Source: Eretmocerus hayati
Taxonomy: Eukaryota; Arthropoda; Insecta; Hymenoptera; Aphelinidae
Reading direction: 5' to 3'
DNA length: 64,000 nt
NCBI GenBank assembly: GCA_029851415.1
Contig: CM056742.1
Location: 81,024,748 to 81,088,747 of the forward strand
Shown here one piece after another: positions 21,557-33,239 of the stretch (positions within the stretch are counted from its first letter, which is position 1; each line of letters opens with the position of its first letter). The notes beneath the pieces are model-generated. The model saw only the letters and a program-made list of their open reading frames with translations, had not been told where the DNA came from and searched no databases. The position numbers and the translations under genes were made by a program.

Positions 21557-24528
21557 TTAGTCCCCGAGAAAACATTCGTTTGGCAAAGGATTGAAAACAA
21601 AGCCATCTCTCCTTGCTCTTTCTTGCCATCTCAAAACGTCATCATATAGAAGCTTGTTACGAACCAAAGATTTGAAACTATTTGAAAATTTAACTCGAAA
21701 GACCACATCAGGGCAATTTGAGTTTATAAAGGCAGATGCTGTGATATGGAAAGAGTTTTTCATGGTATCTGTGCGGGGGGTTGCATATAGCAGGGGCGGT
21801 GGTGTGTGCCGAGTGGAGACTCGAATGTTTGGAGCGTCAATTCTTAGCTGGAAATGTTTCGCTAAGTAAGAGGGCTGCTTTGTTGATATGATACCAAAAG
21901 CAAGAGAAGCTGTCAAAGCTTTTCGACGATCTTGAACATCAAGCCAACCTAATGCAAGTCGGTATGGAGTCACTGGAGCAAGCCATGGAATCTGACCGTG
22001 AACAAAGCGAACACATTTATTCAGAATACGATGGAGTTTCAGATTTTGTGATTGTGAGACGTCGTTATAAACTGCACATGCATAATTAAAATATGGGAAT
22101 ATAAAGGCCTCAACAAGTTTTTGTTCCATTTTCCGTGACAATGCATGCTTATGAAAACGGAGCTTATAGAGAGCCCCATGCACACAACTTGATATCGAGT
22201 TAACATGTTTTTCCCAATTTAAGTTAGACTCAAGATGGACACCTAGATCACGAACGTGGTCCGTATGAGAAATAGTGACTCCATTCATCACCAGTGGTGG
22301 AAGTGATGAAAAATTTATGCGACCGGTATAATATGCACTAAAATTATAAATTTAGTTTTGTCAGGATTGAGTTTGATGAAGTTGTTCCCAGCCCATTGGT
22401 ATACCCTGTTTGCATCTTCATTCAGTTTGCGCACACAGTCGTCTAGATCTGATACGTGGCACTGAGTATATATGCAAGTATCATCGGCGTAAATGCCATG
22501 TTTAGTATGTTTCAATACCTGGGGAAGATCATCGATGAAGATGGTGAAAAGTAAAGGGCCTCAAACACTCCCTTGTGGTACACCAGCAAAGGTTTGAATG
22601 GGTTCAGAGAGACATTCATTTTCATCCCTCACCGATTGACTTCGTCCAGACAAGTAGCTTGCAAACCATCGAATCACTGAGTCACAACAATTTAGCGATC
22701 GAAGCTTTCTCAAGATAAGTTTGTGCGAGACAGTATCGAATGCTTTCGAAAAATCAAAAAGAATCAAGGGCGTGACCATGTAACGGTCGAAGGCAATACG
22801 GGCGTCCTCAGTAAACCCAAGGAGCGCAGTTTGTGTCGAGTGTTGAGGCCGGAAACCAGATTGGAAGTCATGAAGTAGGCGTTGGGCTGTGAGATATGTC
22901 ATCAATTGCTTGTGAATAATCCGCTCGAACAATTTGGATAGCTCAGATAGTATGGCGATGGGTCGAGTGTCTGATGGAGAAGAGGGTGGATGAGACTTCG
23001 ATAATGGTAAGATGGATGCTATTTTCCAACAATCAGGAAAAACTCCCTCTTCAATAGATGTGTTGAAAAGTTCGATTAGGTGAGGGCGGAGGATTGGATA
23101 AGCTGCCTTTAATATGGAGGTGGATAATGAATCAGTGCCTGTACAGTTTTTAGTAGTTTTAGCGAGTGCTTCGTCAATGTTTTCGCCAGAAATGGGAGAA
23201 AATTCAAGTTGACTTGGAATACTATTCTTCAGAGGAATTTGTAGTATGTCATCAACTTCAGTAGGAAGAAGTGCAGGGGAACCACGTGAAATAGCAGCAT
23301 AGTGAATATTCAGCACATGTGGCGAGAAATATTTTAGAGGAGATGGGGGTTTTGGTGTCGTGACCCCCATTGTACTCAGCTGTTCCCAAACATTCCGACT
23401 GTCTGTGGATCCTTCTAGTAGAGATGATAAATGTTTATTCTTAGCAGTGTCGATCTTATTACTCACTTCTGACCTGAGCTTATGATAGCACAAAACATCA
23501 GCTGGTCTATTCCACTTTCTTGCCCTCCTGTATGCAGCATCACGAGTACGCATGAGCGATCTGATATCATTAGGGATCCACGATTTCTGATTTGGTCGAA
23601 TGGTAATGTTTCGCTTTGGCGCATGGAGATCAAGACTATCCAAAGTTGCGCTAGTGACGGCGCGCGCCATCATTGACACCGAGACTTGAGGAGTGGATGT
23701 CGTGGTTGCGAGGCATCCACCGACGTGAGCATATCTTCGGTTCAAATCATTGTGCAGTGCATCTATACACAAGTTTTTTAGACATCTGGTTGACAAAGTT
23801 TTTGGTTCTACACATAGTCACGGGATATTCAACTCAAGACTAATCAGATCATGACCAGCAGCAAAAGGTACATCCGTTTTTCTATATGAGCGGACATATT
23901 TCAGAGATGGGACAATAAACAAATCAAGCCAGGTATCTGCTCTGGAGCCATCTGAATAAAGAACATGATGAGTAGGTTCTGACGGAACTATTTCGAGACT
24001 GTAAGATTTCAAGAGGTCTCGGAACCAGTCAGAATCTGGATGCTTCTTGTGCATGTGGAAATTGAAGTCACCCGTTATAATGAAGTTTGAATAATTGTGG
24101 AGGAATCGATTGAGATCTTCGAAAAATTCTGTGGGGTATGAGGCACCTGGTCGACGGTAAACAACTGCAACGAGCATTCTTACTATCCCATACTCCACAT
24201 TAACTATCATATATTCTGGGGTGTTGTCAAACTTCGGATCAGACGAAGCTAGAATTTTCGATTTGTAACAGTCACGTAAGTAAAGAGCAACACCCCCACC
24301 CTCCTTGCCAACCCTGTCGTGACGCAAGAGACAGAAACCAGAGAGTGCAAAGGTCGAACCAGGTTTCTCAGGCTTAAGGAAGGTTTCAGAAAGTGCTATA
24401 GCATCATACTGGCTATTTATACCGAGAAAAAACTCAAGATCATTGAAATGGGTATTCAGGCGATTTATATTACTGTGGCAAATTGTAAAGCATTTTCTAG
24501 AATTACGATTCTTCACCTGAGCAGGCAA
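21557..24528 (-). pseudogene. LINE copy B ORF2: endonuclease and reverse transcriptase
   Basis: About 990 codons. The endonuclease (24528-23818) has CHSNINRLNTHFNDLEFFLG, YDAIALSETFLKP, VVYRRPG, IITGDFNFHM and AGHDLISLEL. RT (about 23500-22340) has FQSGFRPQHSTQTALLGF, LILFDFSKAFDTVSHKLILR (motif A), FAGVPQGSV (motif B) and HGIYADDTCIYTQ (motif C). The C-terminal domain (22291-21557) has HKHALSRKMEQKLVEAFIFP and WLAPVTPYRLALGWLDV. TGA stops lie in frame near 23818 and 22558, and the frame shifts between 22340 and 22291. The class is clear; the clade within I/Jockey-like LINEs is not certain. Confidence 0.9.
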
Positions 24529-24531
24529 ATT

Positions 24532-25540
24532 TCATTTCATATGATGTTGAAGTTGATTTGGTAGAAATGGAGTTTGTTGAGACTTTTGCTGAGAATTGTG
24601 GATTTCGTTGATGAGATTGAACTGTGTTTGTTGGGACTGATGCTGAGAATTGTGTAATATTGTGGATGCATTCAGTTGTGACTGATGTTGTTGACTCGAC
24701 TGAAAAGGCGGTTGTTGGAATTGTTGCTGAGTACTTTGTTGCAGATTACTAGTGTGGGTTAGCTGTGGCTGTTGTGAGAAAGGTGGAACTGATAGATTAT
24801 ACGTAGAGGGAGGTTGCTGTTGTATAGGTGGTTGAGGAGGAGGAAAAGCATTATTATACTGAGGGTGAGTTTCTCGTGGGGGGAGTTTGAGTAGGTCTGC
24901 TACTGAATGGACAGGTACTAAGTCTGCATTCCGATCAGGGCGCATGCACACTACAAGATTGCGCTCAGTAGGTCGCACATATCCGAGTTCTTTGGCTTTA
25001 GAATTCGCCGAGCGGAGGAGGTCATGGGTTGCACGGGGCCACAGTGGAGTAACAAAGACTTTCTGCCCACCACCATCTCTAAAAATAGTTTGAGCTGTCT
25101 TATCCCTCAAGAAATGAGCTCTAGCCATAATCTCATTGCGCACAATCGGGGAAATGAGTTTGACTACCAAAGATAGAAAATTAGATGTATTTGAATCTTG
25201 CGAACGAGAAACTATTGTCCGTGTCGGAGGAAAAGGCCAGAGCCTAATTGAGGAGATGAATTTTAGGTGCTCTTGACTATTCATAGCAGAGAAAACATTC
25301 TGCACAGCCAGAGAATGATTATTAGCATAACTTAATCCCTGATACACGGATCTCACACGTATCAGTCAAAATTTCATTTGAAGAGATGCGATTTAGAGTA
25401 TTCCGAACTTCAGATGATTGATTTTTGGTTTCTTCATCAGCTTTAGAAGTAGAGGATTCAAGTTCGTCTAGTCGATTCGACAAATCACCAAGTTGAGTAT
25501 CAATGGACGATTTGAAGGGTTGAAACTTGTTGGGATACGA
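24532..25540 (-). pseudogene. LINE copy B ORF1: nucleic-acid-binding chaperone-like protein
   Basis: The minus strand from about 25530 reads a coiled-coil-like stretch (DTQLGDLSNRLDELESSTSK), then ILTDTCEIRVSGI, the start of an L1-ORF1-type RRM. After a frameshift near 25345 it continues LSYANNHSLAVQNVF, RARAHFLRD-like and FVTPLWPRATHDLLRSANSK, ending in a Gln/Pro-rich tail (QQSTQQQFQQPPF). It stops at 24532, three bases before the ORF2 frame opens. ORF1 proteins coat LINE RNA. The tail is unusual and gives this lineage a recognisable marker. Confidence 0.75.
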
Positions 25541-26896
25541 GGGTTGCTAGGATACGGTATCAGAAGTCCCGGAGACCTAAACTCGGTTTAGGTTACGGAA
25601 CGTACCTTGACATACCATGAATATGTAATCAACCTAGTTACATCGTTTTTCACCCTAAGCTAATGTGGGCACTCCAATGATTCTATTCCGGAGGCGAGTG
25701 AATAAGAACATCCAGCGTCAAATGTGCCATCTTGGGCTGGTTGCAAACGACTATCTACATGCACTCAGAAGTACATAAGACTAGGGAACTGCAAATTTGA
25801 CTCATTACGAGAAAGCTTGAGCTTACCTCAGGAATAGATCAAAAGTTTCTTTTCGGGATTATACATGTATATTCAACTAATCTACTTTCAGGCGATTGCA
25901 AACATCATTCCCTTAGTGTGTGTGCAAATAGAAAAAGAATGCGCTATCGTGGTATTGCAGAGGGTGTTTCTGATCAATTCCGTGATCACTTTGAGATTTA
26001 TCACGAAATTGTCCAAACTCTCCTGATAGCAACTCGGAAAATCAGCTTGTCATTTGTTTCGAACGCATGCTAGCCCTCTAAAACAACTTTCATCGTGATT
26101 AGCAGGTCAAAATACGTGAGAAATCATAGTCCGGGTGCGCTCAAAGCCCGCTGCAAGGTTGCACCATCAAAATCATGTATCTACAAAATCATCAAAAAAC
26201 GCTAAAAATGCAGTTTTTTAGAAGCTCAGTATTTCGCGGTTTAAAAAAATTCCTGATGTCTAGGTGCAAAACTGTCTTCGGATTCGGTTTCTACGTCGGA
26301 AAATACACGAAAAAGTCATTGTTTGACCAATGCCCTACTTCTGACCCAATATTTTGTTGTCCAGTGTAATAAGTGTCCCTCCCGAAACGAACAATTTAGC
26401 GCTATTTTTACGGTCCTGCTACTAAAGTTATTATTATGGTGGCCAAACCCATCCTCAGCCCAATTTTCGAAAAACGGTTTTCGACGTAAAATTTGACGAG
26501 GAATCCGATGAAAATGTCAAATTCGAGATAAAATAGGGCCTAAGACTTGAAAATTGGGTTTTTCTGAAAAAACCACTTTTTTGAGATTATGTTCATCTTT
26601 GACGGATCTGAGAGTACTTTTTTCGTAAAATTCAGCTCATTCCAAGTCGAAATATGTGTCTTGAATAATTTTTTTATTGGGTTCCATACTGGTGAGAAAT
26701 CAATCAAAAAGTTGAAAAATCGAATTTTTCACGAATTTTGAAAACGAAAATAGGGCGCCAAACTCGCGCGGATGACTTTCGGGACCTAAGAACTGTGCTT
26801 TCCATCTTCTTTTATCGTATACAACATGTAACCAAAGTTACAGAAAAATCCCTGACCTCCCGACACGAAACCTGGCGATATTAAAAAGAATGACTC

Positions 26897-27280
26897 ATAC
26901 CTATCAAATAAACCTGTATCTCGAAACCCCATCTCATAACGGAGTCTAGAATTCATAGTATAAATGTACACCCAAGTAAGCTAATGTCCATTCACAAACA
27001 GGGTTTTTAACGAAGTGGAACAAAACGCGATTACTAATTTTGCTTTGTTCATTCCAGCAAAAACAGAACAGAACAAGAATATTTTTAATCATGTTGAAGA
27101 AAAACAAAACTAAACAAGAACCGAATCCGTCTTCCTTTCGATGAACGAAACTGAACAAAATTATTGTAATTTAGTTTCGTTGAATATTGTTTCTCAGAAT
27201 TCATGTTTCGTTTAGTTTCGTTCATTCACGGGATAAACAAAACTCAATGATTTTGTTTAGTTTCGTGAATAAACGGAATC
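26897..27280. other. AT-rich spacer with repeated AACGAAACTAAAC motifs
   Basis: Motifs (G/T)TTTAGTTTCGTT occur at least four times, and matching inverted motifs (AACGAAACTAAACG) appear at 30120-30235, on the other side of the 2.7-kb element. The two spacers may be ends of one older element split by that insertion. No gene. Confidence 0.4.
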
Positions 27281-28096
27281 TCCTCCCCCCCCCCACTTCA
27301 CTTTTTCCAAAAGTATAACTTGGCGAGTATGGCCATCCTTTCCCCCTATCACTTCATCTGGGATCAAAAATTGAATTTCAACCCTTGAGGGTCATGAAAT
27401 CAGGGGAAACATGTCGAGTAACTATTTAGCAAAATTTAGTCAAATTTAAACATGAAACAAATGGTGAGAGAATGAAAAATATTGATTTCAACTCTTGAGA
27501 GCCGTGAGATCAAGAAAAGTATGTCGAGTGATTGTTTTGCAAAATCTGAATGTGAAGCGCATGGAAAAGGATTGATTACATTACGATTTGACTTTCTCGG
27601 TAATTTTGACTCAACTTGAGTTACTCACCATCTCTACTGAATTTTAAACTAAAGCGATCAATGCTAGATTGAATTTTCTGGTTTCCTTTTCTTCTTAATG
27701 GTCTGAATGAATCATCATTTTCATTACATTTCATAGACGAAGGAGATGGTGAGAAACTCAAGTTGAGTCAAAATTACCGAGAAAGTCAAATCGTAATGTA
27801 ATCAAGCCTTTTCCATGCGCTTCACATTCAGATTTTGCAAAACAATTACTCGACATACTTTTCTTGATCTCACGGCTCTCAAGAGTTGAAATTGATATTT
27901 TTCATTCTCTCACCGTTTGTTTCATGTTTAAATTTTACTAAATTTTGCTAAATAGTTACTCGACATGTTTCCCCTGATTTCATGACCCTCAAGAGTTGAA
28001 ATTCAATTTTTGATCCCAGATGAAGTGATAGGGGGAAAGGATGGCCATACTCGCCAAGTTATACTTTTGGAAAAAGTGAAGTGGGGGGGGGGGAGG
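27281..28096. repeat. Foldback at the left end of the 2.7-kb element, copy 2
   Basis: The arms 27281-~27680 and ~27700-28096 are inverted copies. The outer ends pair as CCCCCACTTCACTTTTTCC with GGAAAAAGTGAAGTGGGGG, and the inner parts pair as GAGATGGTGAG(T/A)AACTCAAGT. It is the same design as 561-1376. Confidence 0.8.
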
Positions 28097-28265
28097 AGAT
28101 TTCAACACTCGGCTATGGTAATGACTGAATATTCTCAGATTGAAAAACATGCTGTAAATAGTAGCATGTGGGGAAACACAAAAAACTTCTATGTATCTCA
28201 TCCATAAAAATCATTCTTCTAATTAACACTAGTGTACTTAATTCCAAGATGAGTATTTTTTTATC

Positions 28266-28484
28266 ATGAGCAAAAAAAAATCGGGAGAAGTAAAACCTTG
28301 TATTTATGATAGCAGGACTTGGAATGAGTTCATGAAATTGACTTGGGTTGATGCAAAGACTCCTAATCTACTTGTGATGGTGCTTGCAAGAGAATATTTT
28401 GGATCCGAAGAACTTCTAGATTGTGGAAATACCCCACATGAGTTGGTTCGGCCACTCTTCAGTAAGAGAGGATGCTTACTATAA
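28266..28484 (+). pseudogene. Possible BEN-domain coding relic
   Basis: A 72-codon frame reads KSGEVKPCIYDSRTWNEFMK then LTWVDAKTPNLLVMVLAREY and FGSEELLDCGN...HELVRPLFSK. The pattern of a Trp, a run of LL..VLAREYF and EELL resembles the core helices of BEN DNA-binding domains, but this is a judgement by eye. An upstream frame (28010-28207, RRFQHSAMVMTEYSQIEKHA) lies after an acceptor-like TTGATCCCAG and may be an earlier exon. The frame is conserved with decay in copy 1. It could also be an unrelated element protein. Confidence 0.3.
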
Positions 28485-30053
28485 AAGTGAATAACTAATA
28501 ACTAATTGATAAATGAAATATAGAATCATGAAACTTATACATCCGTTGTCCAACATTTCCCAAGGACCAAAATCTGAAACAAATTCCATGTAGCACATTG
28601 GTAATTCGTAACACATCAAGAAGTTGGAGCAATCCGTGCGAACTCATTCTGAGGGAAATGAAGGTTCAATAGCATTATGTGATGTTCTTAGATTTCTGAT
28701 GAAATGATCTTCAAGATACTTTCAGATAGATGAATGGATCCAGTTTGTTTGGTGATTGACTCCTCAACTAATCATTTCTTCAATTTGAACTTACCACTTC
28801 CCACCAAGAGCGTAAATGTGCCTTTCTTTCTCCGTAATACTCTTGATGAAACAGGTGAACCCTGTACAACTTTCTAATCCTATTCAGAATTCAACGCCAA
28901 GAAAGTCATATCCATATACCATATGTGATATGAGTAAGAGTTTAGCTGAGACCTTGGATTAGAGTATAACGCAATAGACATATGATATTCAAAAGTAACC
29001 AGAGCAGTACGAAATATCAGTGCTTATATATCACAACAACTGTTCTTCGACAGTCGTCAATTGACTGACCTGTCTCACAACATCTAGATGTGAGAGACGT
29101 ACCCTCTTAATGTGTTGGACATTGACAGGTTTATATTGAGACACGAAAAGCACTTTGAAGGATATTCTATTGGTTGCACACATCATTTCAACTAGAGTGG
29201 TTAATCAACTTTTCTTTGAGATGCACAATTTACAGCTCCAGAGTTGGGTCTGTCTGAAGTATTCTGAAAGTCAGTACACTGCTGAAATGTAGATTGATAC
29301 TGGCACTCATTTTTTCTCACGATCAAATCCGAAATTCTCCAAATATTCTTAAATATCAACTCTTGACACTGCACAACAGCGAGAATGACACACATTCTGG
29401 CCTACTATTCTTAATATCACTCCAGACAACAAAACCCACAACAATAGTTGTCTCTTATTCCTGCAACAATGAGAGCTGATTTCTACAAGCTCGCTGCAGG
29501 CGGTGCTGCGATTGGCATCAATTGGCATTCAATCTATGCTGTTATCTTTACATGATATAATCAAAATAGTCATCAAAAACGTTACAACATGTTATACTAC
29601 CGGAGCAGAATAACGCCGTCTGCTACACATGCGGCTGCATCAAAACATCACCCGTGTGTTCTCGCGGTCGATCGACCCGCGTGGTCCGGTGGTCGACCCT
29701 AACAATCGATTGTGTTCGACTTCGAGTGTCTTGACGCGGCTGAAATCTTGACGCGAAAAAATTTGGAAGGGTCGAAATTAGTGAGCAAGATATTTTGGCA
29801 CTAAACGCTTTCAGCGGCGAAATGACTTACCAATATCCTTGTTGAGGACCGAAATAATGGGTTCAGAGGGATTGAGACCCTCCTGAACCCAGAAAAGCAT
29901 GAAATAAGTAAGTTCGAAAAAATGTGTGAGGTTAAAACGGCCCTACTCAGCGTGTATAAGGCACGGCGGCCTTGCGCGCGCTCTCTCTCTCTCTTTCTCA
30001 CATGTTCCTCTCTTTCATATACTCGCCAGCAAGGTGCTACCGTGCCTTTTGAT

Positions 30054-30239
30054 TCAACAAAACTATTGTCTGATAAATATGTTTTGTTTCATCTCTTGAA
30101 AACTAAATATAAATAGAATCATTCATAATTATTTTGCGATAAACGAAACCAAACAAAACTCTGTATGATTATTCCGAGGGTGAACGAAACTAAACGTAAA
30201 CAAAATGTCATGAAACGAAACGGAATATAGTACATTTCA
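30054..30239. other. AT-rich spacer with AACGAAACTAAAC motifs
   Basis: It holds the inverted counterparts of the motifs at 27000-27280. No gene is seen. Confidence 0.4.
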
Positions 30240-30354
30240 ATACAAGGGCGTAAAACGTTTTATTCGCGTTCGAGCGATGGGTTTCCGGCCCGAGCCGCAG
30301 GCGAGGGTCGGAATCATCACGAGGATGCAAATAATAGGTTTTATGCCCGTGTAT
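30240..30354. mobile_element. Small ATACAAGGGCG MITE, copy 1 (115 bp)
   Basis: The ends ATACAAGGGCG and GCCCGTGTAT are inverted. The interior has the block GGCCCGAGCCGCAGGCGAGG followed by GTCGGAAT. Two more copies lie at 50542-50652 and 53416-53525. Related sequence continues ~80 bp past the right end in all three. Confidence 0.55.
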
Positions 30355-31934
30355 CTAACTATACTTTTCGATAAACTGTGAGTAAAAGTCGACAAACTGT
30401 GCGCAAAGTGCACTTTTACGCACAGTGTATCGAAAAAAATGTTCTTGCTCAGTTCAGTTCATCGAGAAGTATGCCCCGACGAGTGTATAGCCCTCCTTAG
30501 ATGTATTGCGATACCATTCGAGTGAATTCCCGTCAGGATGTTGAATTTGGCCTTCGATGAAACCCGTGTCTCATATCATCATACAATACAAATGTATGGC
30601 TATCATGTGGATCTTGCAACTCACTGAGAATAAACTATTGTCGTCTGAACGATATGACTGTATTGTTACGCAGTATTGCTGTATGACCAATACTAGATAG
30701 TCAGTCCAGCGAAATAATTTGGTTATTGCACGAATGTCGCATGAATAACATCAAATCTCTTGTTATAGTACTGTAACCCGGGGTGAATGTGTCCACCGCG
30801 GTGAATGTGTCTACTTTCCCCAAAAAGAATGTCAGCATCATATCTTCGCTTCTGTAGCACTTACAGAAACCTGCTGGGGGTCATTCTGAAGCCGGAAATC
30901 TCTACTTCCCAAATGAATAACTTCAATTCCATGAAAATGGACTCTAGAGTACTTTCTCTGCTGTTTGATGAAGTTTGAAAATAAATGTCCCCAAAAGATT
31001 AACTTGTTGAAAGTATCTCCTAGAGCGAGTTTTTCCAGAAACTTTGAACAAGCCAATAATATTTGTTTGTTATAATGTTCGTAGTTGTGTCCGTTGCGCA
31101 CATTTTGCTGACCCTTAGCCACAGTGTATCAAGGAGTATGGTTTGATACACGGATGAAGCCTATTTCCCGCATCCTCGTGTTGATTCCGACTTTTGTGTA
31201 TGGCTCAGACCGGAAAACCATCACGCTGAAAAGAGATTGAGCTCTGACAGCAAAACAGGATTTGCTGTAAGGATCCTCGCTCATCCAACAATATTTTTAT
31301 CTGGTCTTGCTGTTCCTGCTATCAAATCAAGCACAGTTTTCCTCGATAAATCAGCCAACAGATTCTTCTAGAAGGCGTTCTGCGAATCTAGAAACATTTT
31401 TGAGTTCAGCTAGCAAATTATTTCGCAAAAACAGCTACGCCTTCCGCGCTGCATCAAATTTTGGTGTCGCAGCGACGTTAAATGGGTAGAACAACACGAG
31501 TTGTAAGCTACGCGAGCTTCACGTTTAGCTGATGTGGTTAATTTGCAACCGGATACAGTCCCTCCCATAAATAATGAAACACGTAGGGTTTCACTCAAAC
31601 AGTGATATCACGAATTCGATTGGTTGTACGGAAATTCTGAGAGAGAGGTTTTGAAGAGCACGAAAAAATCTAACAATTCATGGGTTTTGATAATTCTTCA
31701 CGTGTTTTTTAAGTGCCCGTACACGCGGTTGAAAATCAGAAAAAATTCTCTTTCAATCAATCACCTACAATTGTGACGGGAGTGGTCCAATCACAAATAT
31801 ACTCACGGGATCTTGTGGATCGTTCGAAAATCTAGGAATTCGGTCCTATTTGAAATTTTCGTACAACCCTTCCCGTCTGACTTACGAGCTCCGAAAGAAA
31901 ACTTCGTGATAACATAGGGTGCTTATGGAGATAC
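30355..31934. other. Mostly unassigned stretch with one unrecognised open frame
   Basis: A minus-strand frame at 30838-31122 (94 codons; SKFLEKLALGDTFNKLIFWG then VHFHGIEVIHLGSRDF) is open but matches nothing I know. At about 31725-31830 the sequence AATCAATCACCTACAATTGT resembles 32915-32950, so a diverged copy of the inverted-repeat arm described at 32188 may lie here. The rest shows no feature. Confidence 0.35.
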
Positions 31935-32265
31935 CGAGCCTGGCACCTGTTCAGTTTTCTCTCGCTCTATTCAGGGACGAAATTGGATTAGAAAAATATC
32001 ATGGCACATGATTTCGACGTGAAATGATATCATCTCTTGAAATATTCCATCAGATTTTGTCTCAAATGTGACCTATGGGAGTAAAACACGAAATTTATCA
32101 ATTTTCACATCAAATTTCGAGGAATCATTGCTAGCTCAAATCTCAGACGAAATCTGATAATATATTCAGGAATATCAGATCATTCTACGTCAAAATCATG
32201 TGGCGTGATATTTCTCGGTGCACTAGAATAGAGCAAGAACAAGTGAGACAGTTGCATGCCTCGAC
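31935..32265. repeat. Local palindrome beside the left inverted arm
   Basis: GAGCCTGGCACCTGTTCAG and CTCGCTCTATTCAGG (31935-31975) pair with GAATAGAGCAAGAACAAG and GTGAGACAGTTGCATGCC (32227-32262). ATCATGGCACATGATTTCGA pairs with TACGTCAAAATCATGTGGCG. The loop is about 100 bases. Confidence 0.6.
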
Positions 32266-33095
32266 ATTCCGTTAAGGTGGCTCGAGCACTTTTCAATAAA
32301 ACTTTTGTTCTGGACGAAAGTGGGCCCAAATTATAGCTAAAATTATCAACATTGCAGAACCGTTGAGAAAACATGGGATCAACCACCAAAATCGTGAGCA
32401 AATTGACTTCAAAAATTGTTTCTGACTACACGTAACCTTATGGGCCAGACGCGTTAAGATGAGCTTGCGTGCTAACTATTCATATGATTTCTGTTCTGAC
32501 CGAAGGAAACGGTTTTCTTATCCATTCCCTATAAATTGATACCAGGAAAACCATGGGTCAACCATTAAAATTTTGAGAAAATGAGGGTGAAAGTAAAAAA
32601 GCTAGCGTTGCAGCCATCGCTTGCGTTGTGGGTATAGCACCAATGACGCGGTGGAAGGGGGAAGGGCGCGCGGGGCCCCGCGCATGGTACGCTCCTACGC
32701 GCTCGAGCCTCCTTAAAGAGCCTATGTAATACAAATTTTTCTATTCAGGCTCGTTGAACGGACACAAAAGGTCGTACAGAGGACTTTGAAGGAAGAAAAC
32801 TCAGGTTTTGAGACGATCTAAAACGTAACGTTTGAATTCTTGTGTTCGGATCACTCCCGTTCAAGTTGTTCCCGTTAAATCAATGATGAAAATTGAAAAA
32901 AATTTCGTTTCGATCAATCACCTGCAATTACGACAGGGATGGATCGATCGGGAAAATTCTTGTGGCACTTCGTAGGTTTCTTCACGGACTACAAAGTCCT
33001 TTTCCTAAAAGTTTTCTACGACTTTTCCTCGTCCAAAATGTGTCCATTCCACGGCTTATATGTGATGCATGCAATTCCATCTAGTTGATGAGTGG
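32188..33095 (+). repeat. Left arm of a 13-kb-spaced inverted repeat
   Basis: This arm pairs with 44718-45192 in inverted orientation. Shared blocks include AGGCTCGTTGAACGGACAC / GTGTCCGATTGACGAGCCT, GACTTTTCCTCGTCCAAAAT and ATGCATGCAATT. The left arm is longer only because the 445-bp TTAA MITE sits in it. Most of the DNA between the arms is later insertions, so the original structure was probably a few-kb palindromic element. Confidence 0.75.
32272..32716. mobile_element. TTAA-flanked MITE (445 bp) with proven empty site
   Basis: It starts TTAAGGTGGCTCGAGC and ends GCTCGAGCCTCCTTAA, a 12-bp inverted terminal repeat inside TTAA. The inverted partner arm at 45091-45110 has a single TTAA at the same point (CTCTTTAAGGGAATGTCGAG), which is the uninserted site. 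TTAA targets are typical of piggyBac-like elements. No coding capacity is seen. The right part is very GC-rich (GGGCGCGCGGGGCCCCGCGC). Confidence 0.8.
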
Positions 33096-33220
33096 TCGAT
33101 CTATGTACCCTCAAGGCACCTCTAATGCGAGGTTGCAACTTGAAGGCTTTGGGTGAAAATGAAGCTCAACTTCAAGTCGCAACCTCGCATTAGAGGTGCC
33201 TTGAAGGTACATAGGTCGAT
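33096..33220. mobile_element. Hairpin MITE with ~50-bp arms
   Basis: TCGATCTATGTACC..TCAAGG, GCACCTCTAATGCGAGGTTG and CAACTTGAAG on the left are repeated inverted as CTTCAAGTCGCAACCTCGC to GGTACATAGGTCGA on the right, with a loop of about 25 bases. A single arm recurs at 40343-40413. Confidence 0.75.
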
Positions 33221-33239
33221 TTCAATATTGATCTATGTT

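Larger units (their letters stand above)
21192..25545 (-). mobile_element. I/Jockey-superfamily LINE, copy B, near full length
   Basis: The element reads on the minus strand from about 25545 (5') to a (GATT)n/(AATC)n tail at 21193-21210. It has ORF1 (coiled coil and RRM-like region, then Gln-rich) followed directly by ORF2 (endonuclease, RT, C-terminal domain). It lies in the loop of the foldback element: comparison with 40470-42973 places its ends near 21192 and 25545. Two stops and one frameshift in ORF2 and one frameshift in ORF1 show it is dead. Confidence 0.85.
19997..26896. mobile_element. GAGTCATTC foldback element, copy 1 (2.5 kb, split by LINE copy B)
   Basis: The ends are inverted: GAGTCATTCTTTTTAATATC at 19997 and its complement ending at 26896. 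Arms of about 1.1-1.2 kb pair (20040-21100 with 25850-26850), including GGGCGCCAAACTCGCGCGG and AGGTGCAAAACTGG-type blocks. Both outer junctions show ATAC, a 4-bp target-site duplication. LINE B sits in the loop. Without it the element is about 2.55 kb, close to copy 2 (40470-42973). No coding capacity is seen, so it is non-autonomous or of unknown type. Confidence 0.85.
27281..30053 (+). mobile_element. Unclassified 2.7-kb repeat element, copy 2
   Basis: It is the direct copy of 561-3285 with different flanks. It has an 816-bp foldback (27281-28096), a better-preserved BEN-like frame at 28010-28484, and the TATA-like right end. A short extra block with GC-rich CGGTCGATCGACC-type sequence (about 29640-29700) is absent from copy 1. 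Confidence 0.65.
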
